In this document: positions 36,160 to 46,829 of the stretch, piece by piece
Layout: every line of letters begins with the position of its first letter
How positions within the stretch are numbered: the stretch's first letter is position 1
NCBI GenBank assembly: GCA_030386875.1
Contig: CM059568.1
Coordinates: 30,622,120 to 30,686,119, forward strand
Direction of reading: 5' to 3'
Source: Morinoia aosen
Taxonomy: Eukaryota > Arthropoda > Malacostraca > Amphipoda > Talitridae
DNA length: 64,000 nt
Position numbers and translations under genes: made by a program
The notes under the pieces: model-generated
Databases searched by the model: none
What the model saw: only the letters and a program-made list of their open reading frames with translations
What the model was told of the DNA's origin: nothing

Positions 36160-36907
36160 CGAGGCCTGTCTAAAAAGTATCCGACCTTTGGCCAGAAAAA
36201 ATATTTCGAATACCTGTCGGAGTTGGGACCCTAATCCCCTTCAAAGTATGCCCCTTGTGCTTGCACACACTTAGCCCACCGATCCTTCCACTGCTGGAAA
36301 CACCTCTGGTAGTTTTTTTTTAGAATGGTGTTCAGCTCCATCGTCGCATTGCCTGTTTGACTCCTTCGATGCTGACTGTTTTCTTTGATGTCCGTGGAAT
36401 TGTGCATCACGAATACGCACCGGAAGGACAAACAGTGACAAAGGAGTACTATCAGGATGTTCTCCGGCGACTTCGTGATGCAGTTCGGCGCAAAAGACCA
36501 GACATGTGGACTGCGAACAACTGGCACTTGCATCACGACAACGCGCCCGCACATTCATCCCATTTGATCCGCAATTTCTTGGCCAAACATGGAATTACGA
36601 CCGTTCGCCAACCTCCCTACTCTCCAGACCTGGCTCCTTGCGACTTCTGGTTGTTTCCAAAATTGAAGACACCACTGAAAGGATCCCGTTTTGAGAGTAG
36701 AGAAGAGATAATGCGGAACGCGACGACAGAGCTGAACACCATTCCAAAAGAAGACTTCCAGAGGTGTTTCCGGCAGTGGAAGGATCGGTGGGCTAAGTGT
36801 GTGGAAGCACAAGGAGCCTACTTTGAAGGGGATTAGGGTCCCAACCCCGTCAGGTTGTTGAAGTATTTTTTCTGGCCAAAGGTCGGATACTTTTTCGACA
36901 GGCCTCG
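36160..36907 (+). mobile_element. Mariner element with inverted 3'-end duplication
   Basis: It is flanked by TA (36158-36159 and 36908-36909). The terminal repeats read CGAGGCCTGTC then AAAAAGTATCCGACCTTTGG. The inverted similarity does not stop at a 30-bp repeat. Bases 36160-36355 match the reverse complement of 36710-36907 throughout, including the last codons of the transposase (AKCVQAQGAYFEGD on the minus strand against AKCVEAQGAYFEGD on the plus strand). The normal 5' half is absent. The left copy differs by roughly a tenth of its bases, so it came from another family member or is old. Confidence 0.85.
36357..36836 (+). pseudogene. Mariner transposase, C-terminal half
   Basis: There are 159 residues against about 345 in complete mariner transposases. 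It contains HHDNAPAHSS and PYSPDLAPCDFWLFPKLK. The two visible catalytic Asp residues are separated by 34 residues, the DD34D signature of mariner. The helix-turn-helix DNA-binding half and the first catalytic Asp are missing. The frame is open from 36357 to the normal terminus EGD, so decay has been modest since the rearrangement, but the protein cannot be active. Confidence 0.9.
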
Positions 36908-36909
36908 TA

Positions 36910-37515
36910 GATTAACCCTGTCAAGGGATAGTTAAATAAATGATAAAAAATATCATCTTTTGGATATTTTGTAATCCAAGAGACGGCTAACAACTTGTAA
37001 ATAATTCAAATACTACTAAAGAATTCTTCGGAACTCCTAAGTTATTAGTTGAATTGAAGTAAAAAATAGATAAAAAAACGCTATATCGGAACAGATTAAA
37101 ACACCATACTAAATGACTATCAAGTATTGAGAAAAGGTTAGTCACAAAGTAATTTTTAAAGAACATCGCGCAACACAGCACGCTCATCTAGAAACGCGTA
37201 AACCAACTTACACGCAAAAATGAAATTCATGGCTTGTTCAACATACGGACAGAGAGATAATTTTTTCACGGGCTCTTTATTTCATTTGTCTGTTTATATT
37301 TTTCATTTCTTCTATTCACAGAAATGCCCTCTGGGAACGTGATAGATCTATTTTTTAATCATTAAGCAGGCGCAATAAATATATTTATTTCTGGAATTTG
37401 GTTCAGTGTTAACTGGTCATCGAGCTTTAGGTAATATGTAATGTGTCTTGAGGTTTTGCTTATACACAAAACATAGAAATATAAACATATACATGCATAT
37501 GTATGTATATATATG
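36910..37515. other. AT-rich spacer
   Basis: Nothing recognised. It ends in a TATG/ATATATGT-rich run at 37485-37518, where the truncated LINE is joined. Confidence 0.4.
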
Positions 37516-38928
37516 TATGTCAGCCTGGCCGGCCTGACGTGGGGGGCTGACAGGATGACCCTACTGAGACTATATCGTACTCTTATTAGAAGCAAAATAG
37601 ACTACGGCTGCATAGTGTATCAATATGCTAAGGCGACTTCACTTTCGAAGCTGGACCCTGTGCATCATGCTGCTATCAGAATCTGCACTGGCGCTTTTAG
37701 GTCGTCCCCTTCCAGCAGCTTGTGTGTGGAGAGCGGTGAACCTCCTTTACGGCACCGCCGTGTGCAGCTGACCCTTCAGTACTTGGCGCGATTGGAACAA
37801 GTCCCCTTGTCTCCTGCATGGACCAGCGTGCATGCGCCACAAGGCCGACATCTGCCTTTCCCTTACTTTCTGCCCTCATCGGAAGATTATTCGGCAGTCG
37901 TGGTTGCAATGCAGCTGAGGCCAATGAGAATACAACCAGTGTTCTTGGAAAGTTTTCCCACGTGGCGTGTCCCAATCGGGAGTTTTTGTCCGGGATGTCA
38001 AATGCCTAAGAAGGATTCTATGCCTACACACATACTAAAGGGGATCTTTTTGGACCATATTGCCGAAAAACATGCCCGTGCGATGAAGTTCTATACCGAC
38101 GGCTCAAAGATGGGAGACACTGTAGGCTGTGCCGCTGTGTCGGGGGAGATGGTGAGCGCCAAGAGATTGCTCCCAGAGTCGTCCATTTTCACTGCGGAAC
38201 TTTACGGTGTGCTGGAGGCCCTCCGACTAATTAAACATTGTGTGCATGATACTTTTGCTATTTTTGTGGATTCAAAAAGTGTTGTGGAGGCCACTCGAGA
38301 GCATAATAGTACCCATCCGCTCGTTGGTGAGATCGTCATGAACTTAATAGATTTAACACGTGAGCGTAAATCTGTGACGTTGTGCTGGGTGCCCGGCCAC
38401 GTAGGAGTGTCTGGCAATGAAAGAGCTGACCAGGAGGCTAAACGGGCCGCAGAGGCAAACGAAGAGACTCTAAATCTGATGGTTCCTTTCCGAGATTATT
38501 ACCCTCGGATCGAAGCGGCAGTGAGAGAACGATGGCAGCAGGAATGGGACAACGCTGCTAACGATAGCAATAAATTAAGGAGCATTAAACCCACTATACG
38601 TGAGTGGATATCGTCCAGTTGTCGTAGTCGCCGGTTAGAGGTGATGCTTTGTCGCCTCCGTATTGGCCATACGCGGCTAACACACGGCCACCTGATGGAG
38701 CGGCTACCACAGCCGCAGTGCGAACGGTGTCGTGTGCCTTTGACTGTAAAGCACTTCCTCGCGGAGTGTCCCCTGTATGCTGTTGCCAGGAATCTGCATT
38801 TTCCGCACCTTCGCGGTCGTGCACAGGATGTTATGACCGGAATACTTGGGGAGGCTGAGCGGTCAACTTATAATGTGACAGCGCTGCAGTCGTTTATTGG
38901 AGCGTGTAATCTGTCTTCAAAAATCTAG
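37516..38928 (+). CDS. LINE ORF2 C-terminal part: RT thumb, RNase H, zinc motif
   Basis: The open frame gives about 470 residues. It starts in the RT C-terminus (ADRMTLLRLYRTLIRSKIDY, then GCIVY). RNase H follows from about residue 190: KFYTDGSK (first Asp), AELYGVLEAL (Glu), IFVDSKSV (second Asp) and WVPGHVGVSGNERADQEAK (last Asp). Near residue 405 comes a CCHC-type motif CERCRVPLTVKHFLAECP. All RNase H catalytic residues appear present and no stop occurs, so the copy looks young despite truncation. It has no start of its own. Confidence 0.85.
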   Translation, partial: YVSLAGLTWGADRMTLLRLYRTLIRSKIDYGCIVYQYAKATSLSKLDPVHHAAIRICTGAFRSSPSSSLCVESGEPPLRHRRVQLTLQYLARLEQVPLSPAWTSVHAPQGRHLPFPYFLPSSEDYSAVVVAMQLRPMRIQPVFLESFPTWRVPIGSFCPGCQMPKKDSMPTHILKGIFLDHIAEKHARAMKFYTDGSKMGDTVGCAAVSGEMVSAKRLLPESSIFTAELYGVLEALRLIKHCVHDTFAIFVDSKSVVEATREHNSTHPLVGEIVMNLIDLTRERKSVTLCWVPGHVGVSGNERADQEAKRAAEANEETLNLMVPFRDYYPRIEAAVRERWQQEWDNAANDSNKLRSIKPTIREWISSSCRSRRLEVMLCRLRIGHTRLTHGHLMERLPQPQCERCRVPLTVKHFLAECPLYAVARNLHFPHLRGRAQDVMTGILGEAERSTYNVTALQSFIGACNLSSKI

Positions 38929-39222
38929 CCTGAAGATTCTATGCATGGTAATGCGATGTAAACACTGAACCGTAAAATGGCCGGGCGCGCTGCGCAATGC
39001 CCCTGGGGGTTTCAGCGCGGGTAAGGCGCCCGGCCATAATTGGGTGGGCAGCTGAGACCCCCATTAGGGGGTTAGGCTGCTGCTCAATGTGCAAACTGTG
39101 CATGTACCTTAAGGTGACTATATGAACTGATTGAACCCTACGCATGAGGAGTATGGTATTGAACTAGCAGCTCTTTTATTACTGCTGCTGCTGCTGCTGC
39201 TACTACTACTACTACTACTGCC
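37516..39222 (+). mobile_element. 5'-truncated LINE with RNase H (I-like group)
   Basis: Only the end of the reverse transcriptase, the RNase H domain, the C-terminal zinc motif and the 3' UTR remain. The 3' UTR holds two hairpins (38977-39037, with the stem GGCCGGGCGC, and one built on GACCCCC/GGGGGTT near 39055-39075). The copy ends in a CTG/ACT microsatellite (39179-39222), the kind of simple tail some LINE clades carry. Truncation at the 5' end is usual for target-primed insertion. Confidence 0.8.
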
Positions 39223-40511
39223 ACCAATGAAATCAAGTGTTGTTCAAATCACACTCGTGGCTATCGCGTCTTTGTTTGTTTAATAGTTGCTGTGACTTGC
39301 GTTGCGATGTTTGTGGCAGTGAGACCTCGAAATTTGAGACGTGGAGACAACTCGAATTGCGAGACCTTCGGCGCGACATAGTGCAGGCACTGAAGCGCTA
39401 GCAAATTGATATTATTACTACTACTATGTCTGTATATATGTGTGAACATGTACACGTGCACACAGATACTTAGAGAAGAAAGAAAGAGAAAAGAAAAAGA
39501 AAAGAAAAACAAATAAAAGGAAAGAAAAGAAAAACAGTTTTTTCCAATAAAGAGGGTACAAAAAAGTTAGTACATCATCGGTTTTTAAAATATCGTAAAG
39601 CAAATACACTTATATGATACACACACATGAGTAGTGTAATACCCATGTCATTAGTCGAAACGAAATTATTGAGGGCAATGTACTCCTAATGGTGCCTATA
39701 AGAGACAACATAATTTCATTGACAATGCATTTTCATTATGGGGGGAAAACACTTTTGACAGTGACATAAAGCATTGAATTTCTTGACATCAGGAAATGAA
39801 ATTAGAATTGCTTGTTTCGGCAGATGTTAAAAAATGTCATTTCAAGGAAGCATGAAAAAATACAAGCATGAAAACCACGAAAATTACAAATTTTGTTTTT
39901 CCAATTGAAATTTTTTTAACACAACGGTCATTAGTTGATAAGCATTTTATTTAAGTATAAATTAATGATCACACAACAAATTTATTGTTTTTTACGTGAA
40001 TGCTTTACAATAAATAATAAAGAGATGAGTGAACAGAACAAAGACCGGTAACTCTAGTACAAATGCTAGTTGTTACTTTAGTACACACATACGTGTATAT
40101 ATACATGTGCATATATACACATATACATGCACATACATACACCTAACACACACAAAAACATATCGAGGCAGTCACAATGCAAACGCGTTTTACAAAAATG
40201 CTGTGCGATGTCTTGAAATATAGGATCATGAGCAATGGAGGTTGGTAACAACTTTTTTAGTTTGTGTTGCTGCTTACAATTTCCAATTAAATATTTTAAC
40301 GATGCTTAATTAAATAGTGCAACGAAAAGATCATTGGTTGATACGCGTCTTATTTATCACATGCGAGTGATCGCGCAACAAACGTATATATATATATATA
40401 TATATATACATTTTATAAATTCTTTACAATAATGAAGTGAAATGATGTATTACGTAGTGACACACACCCATATACGCACACATAGCGAGCACACGTACAC
40501 ATATGCACAAG
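39223..40511. other. Microsatellite-rich spacer
   Basis: A purine tract of GAAA/GAAAA units spans 39474-39537. CA/TA-rich stretches at 40080-40150 and 40440-40515, followed by GATGTCTTGAAATATA-type words, resemble the 3' UTR of the CR1-like LINEs at 50285 and 63045, so short 3'-only copies may lie here. A (TA)n run sits at 40387-40408. No gene. Confidence 0.4.
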
Positions 40512-40514
40512 TAA

Positions 40515-42081
40515 AGGGGTGTTTACACTAGGGGACATTTCGGCTGTGAGGCGCGACTCGTGTAGCCGAAGCTCACCACTGAGGCTCAAATTTGTGTGTG
40601 TGAGCCCGAAGTTCCCGATTCGCTTTGGTTGAATCCGTGCAGCGGCTACACGTGTGCGAGGCGCAGCTCTAGACCGGTCAGTGTGCGGATGGCAGTCATC
40701 AAGTGAGGTAGCGCCTCTCTCTCACCCGTCATGGCTGACTCAACACTACCGCGAGAAACTACACTGCTTCTAATTGAAATGTACTAAGCCCATCAATGCC
40801 TTTGGCAGACTAAAAGCTGTGAATATAAGGAGGCTGCTTTCCATTATATTTTAATGAAAATGAACGAATATAGTAACATTTCACTCATGCAAATAAAAAA
40901 GAGATTACGTAGCTACGATGCAGCAACAATATTCACACAAGCTCGTCTACAGCTGCATGGCTGCCACTTGGTTTTGTGCTGCATGGCTGCCACTTGTGTT
41001 TGACCAAAAAATCTAGTGTGACCTCAAAAAATATCGAGAAACATATAGATTTAATAATAAAACATCCAAAAATTTATCTAGAAATAAATTAATTATCTAC
41101 TATAATAAATTAGTTGAACAATAGCATATAAGGATATTTATTTCATAAATTGCTTTATTTTAGGCAATTTATCTTTATATAAATTATCTAGTATCCTGAT
41201 ATTTACCCTAATAAAGCTTGGTATCCAAATATTCTTCAATTTTACACGTGTTGCGAGTAGAAAGGTCAGTCTCTATTGCATTGCATTTCATCAATGCTCA
41301 GATTCCTACTTCTCAACAATTGTTTTAAGGCTTTCACACCGCTATCTTCATCACTTTTAATAATTTTGCAATTACTAAGTAAGTTGATTCTACTTTATTA
41401 GATGCATTACTTTAGTATATAACTGATACACCAAGTAGTTTCATGATAGAAATATCATTGCTCCATCCAACAATAAACTGAACTCCTTGTTACCAATATC
41501 ATTGGTCGGTCTTTCGTCAAAATGAGGCCACATTACATTATTGATAATGTATGTGCATTTTATTCCATGATTTTCTGATATCATCACTAGTTTTGCAATT
41601 GGAGATAGTGTGCTGTAGCTTATGAACCGTGAAATAGCCGTCTTGGTGTCGTTCATAATCTGAACATAACATGATCAGAATATGGTTGCTTCACTATTCA
41701 GACAATTTGCTTAAGTAAATTAACAAATATAATAAGAATGAAGCAGTAACCAACCATTATGGTGACTTCCTAATTCGAATTTACAGTAATCTATGATTTA
41801 CATAGCTTAATTGTAATTCTAGCTAGAAAATTTCTATCACGCTGAAAAAACTATATGGATTTTATAGCTAATATCTAGGTTCGAAATTTTACATCTAAGC
41901 TTCAGCAAAAACACCTAGATCTAGCTATATAATATCTAGCGTGGCAGCCCTGTTGTGCAGCGCGCGCTCCATGGCTCGCTCCAATGGTGTCTAGTCTAAA
42001 CGCACATGGCTCTTGTGAAGCTCCACACGAGGCGTCTACACGTGAGCCTGCAGCAAAATGTAGACCAGTGTAAACGGCCCT
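40515..42081. mobile_element. PIF/Harbinger-like MITE J carrying a nested hAT relic
   Basis: The ends are AGGGGTGTTTACACTAG and CCAGTGTAAACGGCCCT, flanked by TAA (40512-40514 and 42082-42084). A TAA duplication with AGGGC ends and ACAC shortly inside fits PIF/Harbinger. Apart from the nested hAT relic the interior is non-coding and GC-rich near both ends. Confidence 0.7.
40982..41952 (-). mobile_element. hAT deletion relic inside MITE J
   Basis: The ends are CATGGCTGCCACTTGTG and, inverted, CAGGGCTGCCACGCTAG, typical of hAT. They are flanked by TTGTGCTG (40974-40981) and TTGTGCAG (41953-41960), an 8-bp duplication with one change. On the minus strand 41656-41441 gives CTYIINNVMWPHFDERPTND and then IGNKEFSLLLDGA, matching the region before the first catalytic residues of ZMYM/ZBED-type hAT transposases. 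Continuing to about 41250, fragments such as KLLGVSVIY and KALKQLLRS remain, broken by stops and frame changes. The rest of the gene is deleted. Confidence 0.75.
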
Positions 42082-42084
42082 TAA

Positions 42085-42687
42085 GCATATGCGCCAATAT
42101 CAGCGTTGTCGGTTTTGGATTTTCGGATGTCGTCACGATATAATCAACCCTGAGGTCCTAGCGGTTCCACACAGGATCTGTCCTAGAGATCGTGTCTGCG
42201 TCTTTTGACAAAGGGGGGTAGTGACAAGCAGCTCGCGATGATGGTTTATTGGAGCTGATATGGAGATATAGCAAAGGAGCAGGGCACTGCCCCAGCACCG
42301 CAGGGCACCGCTGTGCTTTATGGACACACGCCGCAGACTCTCGGCGGTGACTGTCTGATTAACTCTCTGGCTATCTGTCTCGACAGCGCATTATATGAGT
42401 AACTGCATCCTTGGTGGGTTTTCCCGTATTGATAACAATTCTAACCCAAGAAAATCCATCCCTACAGCGGAAACTAGTCAGTATAAACTAGCACTCCAAT
42501 CAAGGGACTGAGAAAATATCTTTTATCGCACCATGAATTTTATAATATTTCCGGATTAATAATAGTGGCACAAAACAGTCTACCTGGGTTTGAAACATGA
42601 AAACGATTATTCTACAACGGTTATCAAGTACTGCATAATTGCAGAAATACGTGACATCAACCGCCTAGGTGCGGTTGTTATAATATC
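42085..42687 (-). repeat. Possible LTR-derived fossil
   Basis: About 42480-42600 matches 35400-35520 in inverse orientation. On the minus strand, further down, an AATAAA-type signal (CCAATAAACC, near 42250) precedes CTGCTTGTCACTACCCCC, which could be an LTR 3' part. No coding region is attached. It is broken and old; the identification is tentative. Confidence 0.35.
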
Positions 42688-42859
42688 CTCTAGAGCAGTG
42701 TTTCCCAAACATTTTTAGACCAAACATTTTAGACATTTGGACAAGAGATTTTTCAACAACGCCCCCTTTGTGTTAAATTTATCCTTTTCGCATTTCATTA
42801 CCCGCGACTCAGTATTTTAAAGTTAATATAATTATAAATAATTAGAACTTACCTTTCAT

Positions 42860-44460
42860 TCTTTTAATGAGATGGATAAGCTTGATGTTTTTTACCAATT
42901 CGTCTATTTTTGCTCAACGCTACTGGGAAGTAGTCTTAAATCTCCCCTTTGTACTATCTGGAGTCGGTTTCTTTGTTCACTGAGAAGCTGCGTTGCTGCG
43001 CTAAATTCACTTTCAGCCATGTATGAAGAAGAAAAAGCGAGTAATAAAGTTTTACTACATCCGAAAACTTCGAATACTTTTCATGAATTGCTCTTTGTAA
43101 CCGCAATTCATGATATGATTTTTAAGAAGAGGTTTAATTCGAAATCGTTTTTACAGCTAATAGCTATTCTTATGTTGCACAATTGTTGTCACTTTTCTAG
43201 TTTTTAAACAGCCAGTCTGATACTTCCATTTGATCAAATCTTGATATCTGCGATTCATGTCTTCATGCAAAGAATTCAACAGATTACAGTAAATCAGGAT
43301 CTCATCATCCTGTTCAGATGTGCCAAACTCTTCATATCTTAGCTCGCAAAGATTTGGAAATTGAGAACAATTTCGGAGGCTGATATTATTCTTAAAAGGA
43401 GTAAGCTTGTCGGTGAAACTGCAAATCTTCTATTTTGCCTTGATAAAATTTACATTACTACCCTGTAGTTGCAAATTTAAATCCTTGAATGTGTCATATA
43501 AGTCTGCCAAAAAAGCGATGTTACTTATGCAAGCTATGAGATCATCACTTAAGGCGCAGAATTCATTCTGCTGTAGAAACTCCACTACGGTGTTGGACAG
43601 AGAAAAAAATCGTTTCAAAAAATCTCCCTTGGAAAGCCACCTTACTTCGGTGTATAACAGAAGACAATCAAATTCTTCATTCCTTTTCATTTTCTTGACA
43701 GAGTTGCTGAATATTTGAGAATTGAGGGGTTGACATTTTATTTTGTTTACTGATTTGATAACAGCGTCGAAAGATTTAGAGAGACGATCGTTGCTTAAGT
43801 TCTTTGCAACCAAATGCTATCGGTGAATTACACAATGAATCATAAATACACCAGGTGCATTATTCAAATAAGCAAGAAACCCTTTGTTTTGCCAAGTTAA
43901 TACGGGAGCTCCGTCTGTTGCACAAGCAATGATATTTTACATAGGGAGGCCTCTTTCTTTAAAGAACAGCTAAACAGCTACAAAAAATAGACTCACCGCG
44001 AATATCTGCATCAAGCTCTTTCGCAAACCGCAATTCTAGTGCTTCATTGTTTGGTAGTGTGGACTCGCCTTAACTGTAAGCCAAATTATTGTTTTTTTTT
44101 CAGTATGTTACGTAAAACGTCTTCAATATCTTTAAAGACTTCATCAACTTTTCTTTGAACACAATTATTACTAAGAGGAATAGATTTGGTAATTGCCCGT
44201 GGTGAAGCATGATGGACCACTGTTTATAGGACTTCTTCTATAACGGGCAAAGCCAAACTCGCACATTGTATGCAGTTTTCCTGATCTAGCAATAATTTTT
44301 GAAATATTGTACGAACAATCGAGTCGTTTTTTCGTCGTTTTTCTGTGATTACTTTGTCATGAGGGAAACAATTCTGTCGTTTCGTGAGACAAGTAATGAC
44401 GAGGCGAGAAGTAACTTGTGATGGGCATTGCATCGATGAGTTAGTTTCAGTGGTGGGCAT
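42860..44460 (-). pseudogene. Degenerate hAT transposase (ZBED5/ZMYM-like)
   Basis: Read on the minus strand. About 43945-43815 gives ACATDGAPVLTWQNKGFLAY and APGVFMIHCVIHR with an in-frame stop, then HLVAKNL. The frame 43813-43430 (127 residues) contains YTEVRWLSKGDFLKRFFSL, the hAT motif of this group. Near 43020-42910 comes the C-terminal dimerisation segment EFSAATQLLSEQRNRL and then RGDLRL. The order and motifs are those of vertebrate- and arthropod-type ZBED5-like hAT transposases. Several stops and frame changes make it inactive. 44460-44224 is an open minus frame of 78 codons that should be the upstream part. Confidence 0.8.
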
Positions 44461-44957
44461 TGATCCTCAAAATGTTAGTTCGATCCCGAACTTCCGATCC
44501 CGGTCAATTGCTAATTCCGAATACGATTTTTCGATGCCACCACCAAAAAATTTGAAGCCATCCCGAACTTCAGATCTTCCGATCCTAAAGGCCCCCTCAC
44601 ACGTACAATGTCTGCAGACAATCTGAACTGAGTTTGGTTTGTCGGTCTCAAGGCCCCTCACACGATGCAAACAACACAGTGCAAACCTGACAAAGACTGG
44701 CACACGCACAGATCATGTACAAGATAATAATTAAGGGCCTTTCACACGATCAGTTTTTTCGTCAGTCAACACTGACACTCCAGAGTGTGGTCAAAACACT
44801 CGCGTTCACACGTACGTTCGCGTGACTGAAGTGGCGCGTCACTGGCAAGCTTGGCAGTGCTTCACTATGCATAGTCGAGAAAGATTCGTCGTAGTCAAAG
44901 CAAGCATACTCATCGGCTTTGCGGGCATAGAGAAGAAAAAACACCATAAATAGATAG

Positions 44958-45085
44958 TGGGTAAAAGAATGGCTAGCTAAACATCCAGAAAATGGCAGTT
45001 ATAACCGGATTTGTAGTAAGTTAGGGCTAAATATCAAAACTTCGCTCACTAATTATTTGTCGCATTCGTTCCTTTTCTCAGCATT
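44958..45085 (+). pseudogene. Possible Harbinger-transposase N-terminal fragment
   Basis: The plus strand gives WVKEWLAKHPENGSYNRICS followed by KLGLNIKTSLTNYLSHSF. The pattern W-V-x-x-W-L, then G-x-Y, then L and YL resembles the segment just upstream of the catalytic domain in PIF/Harbinger transposases. A Lys-rich run (EKKKHHK) precedes it. No catalytic domain follows. The match is by pattern only and could be accidental, but it agrees with the ends and the TAA duplication. Confidence 0.3.
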
Positions 45086-46079
45086 TGTAAAATTTGGTCA
45101 CACCAAATCTAACAATTACTACAACTACTACGAATGTAATAATCTACTTCATAATAACTTCAAGTGCAGGTAATATTTTCCGCTCGTTCTGTACAGTTTT
45201 GCATGTACCAGCGTGTAATAGTATAGCTCTTAAATTGAATTTTTTTCTTGAACTATATTCGGTCATTTCCTAGCGACGCAGTGACTAGGATATAGAAACT
45301 CCAATTGAAATCTAGCGCACATTCATTAGAACTGTGTGATAGATTGCATGCGTAAATCTGTCATCCGCATGCAACTATTATAGAATATAATAAGCCTCTC
45401 AAATTACTGCGTGATAATATCTAATAATGCATGTGAATGTGACAGCGGTACGGATAAACTAATAAATGTTTAGATTTATTTCAGGAAACATTTTCATGCT
45501 GAAATTAAATGTTAAGGAGAATTCATGGAAAAAAATTTTCATTTTATTTGAAAATGCCGGACAAATTGTTGAAATTGCACTTCGGTTAAATATTTAATTT
45601 TTTCATTCTAATAAACAAAAATAATATACATTTGCAGTATTTCCAGAGTGAATTTTGAATAAGATTGAAAATCCTTTGTAAATGGCGCTGACACTACAAC
45701 AGAACGAATGCATTATGATATGCTTGTAAAAATATAAACTATTGTTCCCCGCACCTGTGAATCCAGGTGTTATCCTCTGCTAAATAATAGTTTTTTGGAA
45801 GCAAATGCTCTACATTCTTTCCTAAACTATTTTTGAAGCGTATTAATTTTTTCCTTCAACCCATTCTCATGTAAACTAATATTGTGTTGATTCATTGCTT
45901 CAATAACATATTTGAGCTACTTGCTTCTTAAATCTCTGCTCTTGTATTCGTTGCTTTGCACTTTCCACAAAGCAGGCTGTTGACGAAAATAGCTAATTAA
46001 TGATTTAGACCAGGTTGAGACCATTTAACATGGGAGAGCGATCGCAGCCATCCTTACTAGGCGCCGGGCGGGCGAAAAC

Positions 46080-46667
46080 CGTGGAGGGAGTATATATGGA
46101 GGGAGCATAGCCGTCTGTGAAGAGAACCAGTTTTTGAGATTTCTCCTCTGTCTGTGGTAACCAATAGCCGTCTCGCAAGTGTGACGTCAGCACGGAAGCC
46201 AGTTACCTACCAACTACGCTACGATGCGCACACGCTCGCTGAATGCTCTTCCAGCTGCTGAGTTTATCGGTAATCATCAATTTGGGATTCTAAGACTCCG
46301 AAAGATAATAAATTGTGTTCCCTCACTTGAGGACACTTAATAATATCAAAATTACTAGCAAAGATTCATTAAGAGTTGAAAACTATAAAGATTACAGGCC
46401 CTTGAATATAACAAATTAGAGAGTGACTTGCACGCGCACCTCATCCTTTGACTTGTGGAGCGGTACTAATCTTGCTTTGGAAAATGGGAGGCCAGGGAGG
46501 GCGAATTGTAGAGGAGGTGAGGAGGCGAGGAGGAGCCAACTTCAGCCTAGCGTCTGTGGTTGGCTCACGTGTGGGGCCTTGCCAATGCCCCAGTCTCTCA
46601 ACTTTTGCAGCTAATTTGAACCCGATTGGAATCGGCTATGCTCCCTCCAGTATATCCTAACTCCATG
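46080..46667 (+). mobile_element. 588-bp hAT-type MITE, copy 1
   Basis: The ends CGTGGAGGGAGTATATATGG and, inverted, CATGGAGTTAGGATATACTG lead into the shared GGAGGGAGCATAGCC, so the terminal repeats are about 33 bp. A perfect 8-bp duplication GCGAAAAC flanks it (46072-46079 and 46668-46675). It is non-coding. It lies inside element B and is the innermost level of the nest. Copy 2 is at 51732 in opposite orientation. Confidence 0.9.
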
Positions 46668-46829
46668 GCGAAAACTGACACGCAAATAGAAGCAAAGCAG
46701 CAGTCAAACCCGACAGTGGCGAGAGCCGAGTAGAGAGCAAAAGAAAGCACGCATGCCCAAATATGGTGTTGCGGACCGTGAGTGTCAGTGTTAACTGACG
46801 AAAAAACTGATCGTGTGAAAGCCCCTTAA

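Larger units (their letters stand above)
44735..46826. mobile_element. PIF/Harbinger-like element B, inside A
   Basis: The ends are GGGCCTTTCACACGATCAGT and ACTGATCGTGTGAAAGCCCCT. The inverted match continues as TTTTTTCGTCAGT and AACACTGACACTC against 46780-46805. It is flanked by TAA at 44732-44734 and 46827-46829. It contains a possible Harbinger-type N-terminal fragment at 44958 and the complete hAT MITE at 46080-46667. It shares its right TAA with element C. Confidence 0.75.

Noticed and set aside
36231-36554. 107-codon minus-strand frame at the left of the mariner as a separate gene
   Set aside because: Its last 40 residues are the inverted copy of the mariner transposase end; the rest is antisense to the plus-strand frame.
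37697-38858. Other frames within the RNase H LINE (60-92 codons)
   Set aside because: Shadows of the real frame, which carries all RNase H motifs.
39474-39537. Poly-A tail of a retroelement
   Set aside because: The tract is interrupted by many G bases (GAAA units) with no element recognised upstream; treated as simple sequence.
44958-45085. A functional Harbinger gene
   Set aside because: Only a short N-terminal-like pattern is present; no DDE catalytic region follows. Kept as a low-confidence fragment.
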